The translations under genes were made by a program, and so were the position numbers. 5,188 nt of DNA from an uncultured Rhodoluna sp. GTDB lineage: Bacteria > Actinomycetota > Actinomycetes > Actinomycetales > Microbacteriaceae. The DNA lies in the NCBI GenBank assembly GCA_937898095.1, contig CALDKR010000161.1, forward strand, positions 1 to 5,188. The letters run 5' to 3'. Below, in pieces: positions 4,761 to 5,188 of this stretch; position 1 is the first letter of the stretch; every line of letters starts with the position of its first letter. Below the pieces are notes generated by a model. It had not been told where the DNA came from, did no database searches, and saw only the letters and a program-made list of their open reading frames with translations.

Positions 4761-5188
4761 ATGCGGCGATTAATCCAGCAAGCCAGGTGAGCAACGGAAT
4801 TCCAATTACAAGATTCACCGGGAAGGTTATGCCCAGGCTTGCAGATATGCACACTCCGCCTTTAGCGTCGGGCAGAGATAACTTCACAGCAGCCGGTGCG
4901 GCGATGTATGAGGCGCTCGCGCACAGCAAACCAAAAACCGCCGATCCACCTTGCCCCAGACCGATGAATTGAGCCAGCGCGACTCCGAGTGACCCGGCGA
5001 CCAATGGAAAAACAATCGAAAAAACTACAAGGCCAAAACCGGCTTTCCTTGCTTCACTAAGGCTTGATCCGGCTTGAATTCCCAGCTGCAACAAGAAGAT
5101 GGTCAGCATTCCGCCGAAGATGCCACCAAAGAAACATTTTGCGTTGCGTCACCAGCTGAGTTGTTTACGTTGGTGAAAGTTTGGGTTG
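4759..5188 (-). CDS. SbtA-like sodium-dependent bicarbonate transporter, C-terminal part; apparent frameshift near 5133
   Basis: The clear part (TAA at 4761-4759 up to about 5133) encodes the last four membrane helices of a protein in the SbtA/DUF897 family: GGMLTIFLLQLGIQAG, FGLVVFSIVFPLVAGSLGVAL, FGLLCASASYIAAPAAV and ISASLGITFPVNLVIGIPLL. The SASYIAAPAAVKLSLPDA and GITFPVNLVIGIPL blocks are family hallmarks. Cyanobacterial SbtA is a plasma-membrane Na+/HCO3- symporter of about 370 residues, so only about one third is here; the substrate in this organism is inferred. The ATG at 5109 is not a credible start because it falls inside a helix. The same frame stays open to a TGA at 5151-5149, while the adjacent frame (codons from 5186) is open from the edge and joins best near 5133 if one T is missing. 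This is either a pseudogene or a sequencing error near a contig end. Confidence 0.8.

Noticed and set aside
4787..4972. Plus-strand open frame opposite the SbtA-like gene
   Set aside because: The minus strand carries the family-defining SASYIAAPAAV and GITFPVNL blocks; the plus-strand translation has no recognisable features.
1..5188. CRISPR array, toxin-antitoxin pair, insertion sequence or defence system
   Set aside because: No regularly spaced repeats, small paired ORFs, transposase motifs or terminal inverted repeats are visible. Every long stretch is explained by ordinary genes.

Overview
The window looks like an ordinary chromosomal stretch of an actinobacterium, most likely a moderate-GC member of the Microbacteriaceae such as the freshwater Luna/Rhodoluna/Aquiluna type. 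This rests on four points: a monomeric 738-residue NADP-type isocitrate dehydrogenase of the kind found in corynebacteria, an actinobacterial-style class II tRNA-Tyr without an encoded CCA, a GTG start, and base composition that looks close to balanced rather than strongly GC-rich. The assignment is inference, not proof.

Layout. Bases 1-451 (+) hold the C-terminal part of a major facilitator transporter cut by the window edge. Converging on it is a minus-strand pair: a LacI-family regulator (2011-989) followed after 9 bases by a YajQ-family nucleotide-binding protein (979-491). The roughly 160-base gap upstream of the regulator contains a perfect 8-bp inverted repeat that is a good autoregulatory operator candidate, and a possible promoter for the divergent tRNA-Tyr (2172-2253, +). 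Two consecutive hairpins after the tRNA (2260-2287 and 2311-2335) should end its transcript. A roughly 150-base leader with a palindrome and imperfect direct repeats then precedes the isocitrate dehydrogenase gene (2486-4702, +). A strong hairpin terminator (4714-4760) separates it from a convergent minus-strand gene encoding the C-terminal third of an SbtA-like sodium/bicarbonate transporter, which runs off the right edge and appears to carry a one-base deletion near 5133.

How the parts relate. The isocitrate dehydrogenase is a TCA-cycle and NADPH-supplying enzyme and looks monocistronic. The LacI regulator has no obvious sugar operon beside it apart from the converging transporter fragment, so its target is unknown. 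yajQ has no visible Shine-Dalgarno sequence but has a TAAACT box placed so that transcription would begin at its ATG, which suggests a leaderless transcript of its own. I found no CRISPR array, transposon, integrase, toxin-antitoxin pair or defence system. No previously undescribed system is evident. The points worth checking are regulatory motifs, hairpins and the apparent frameshift.
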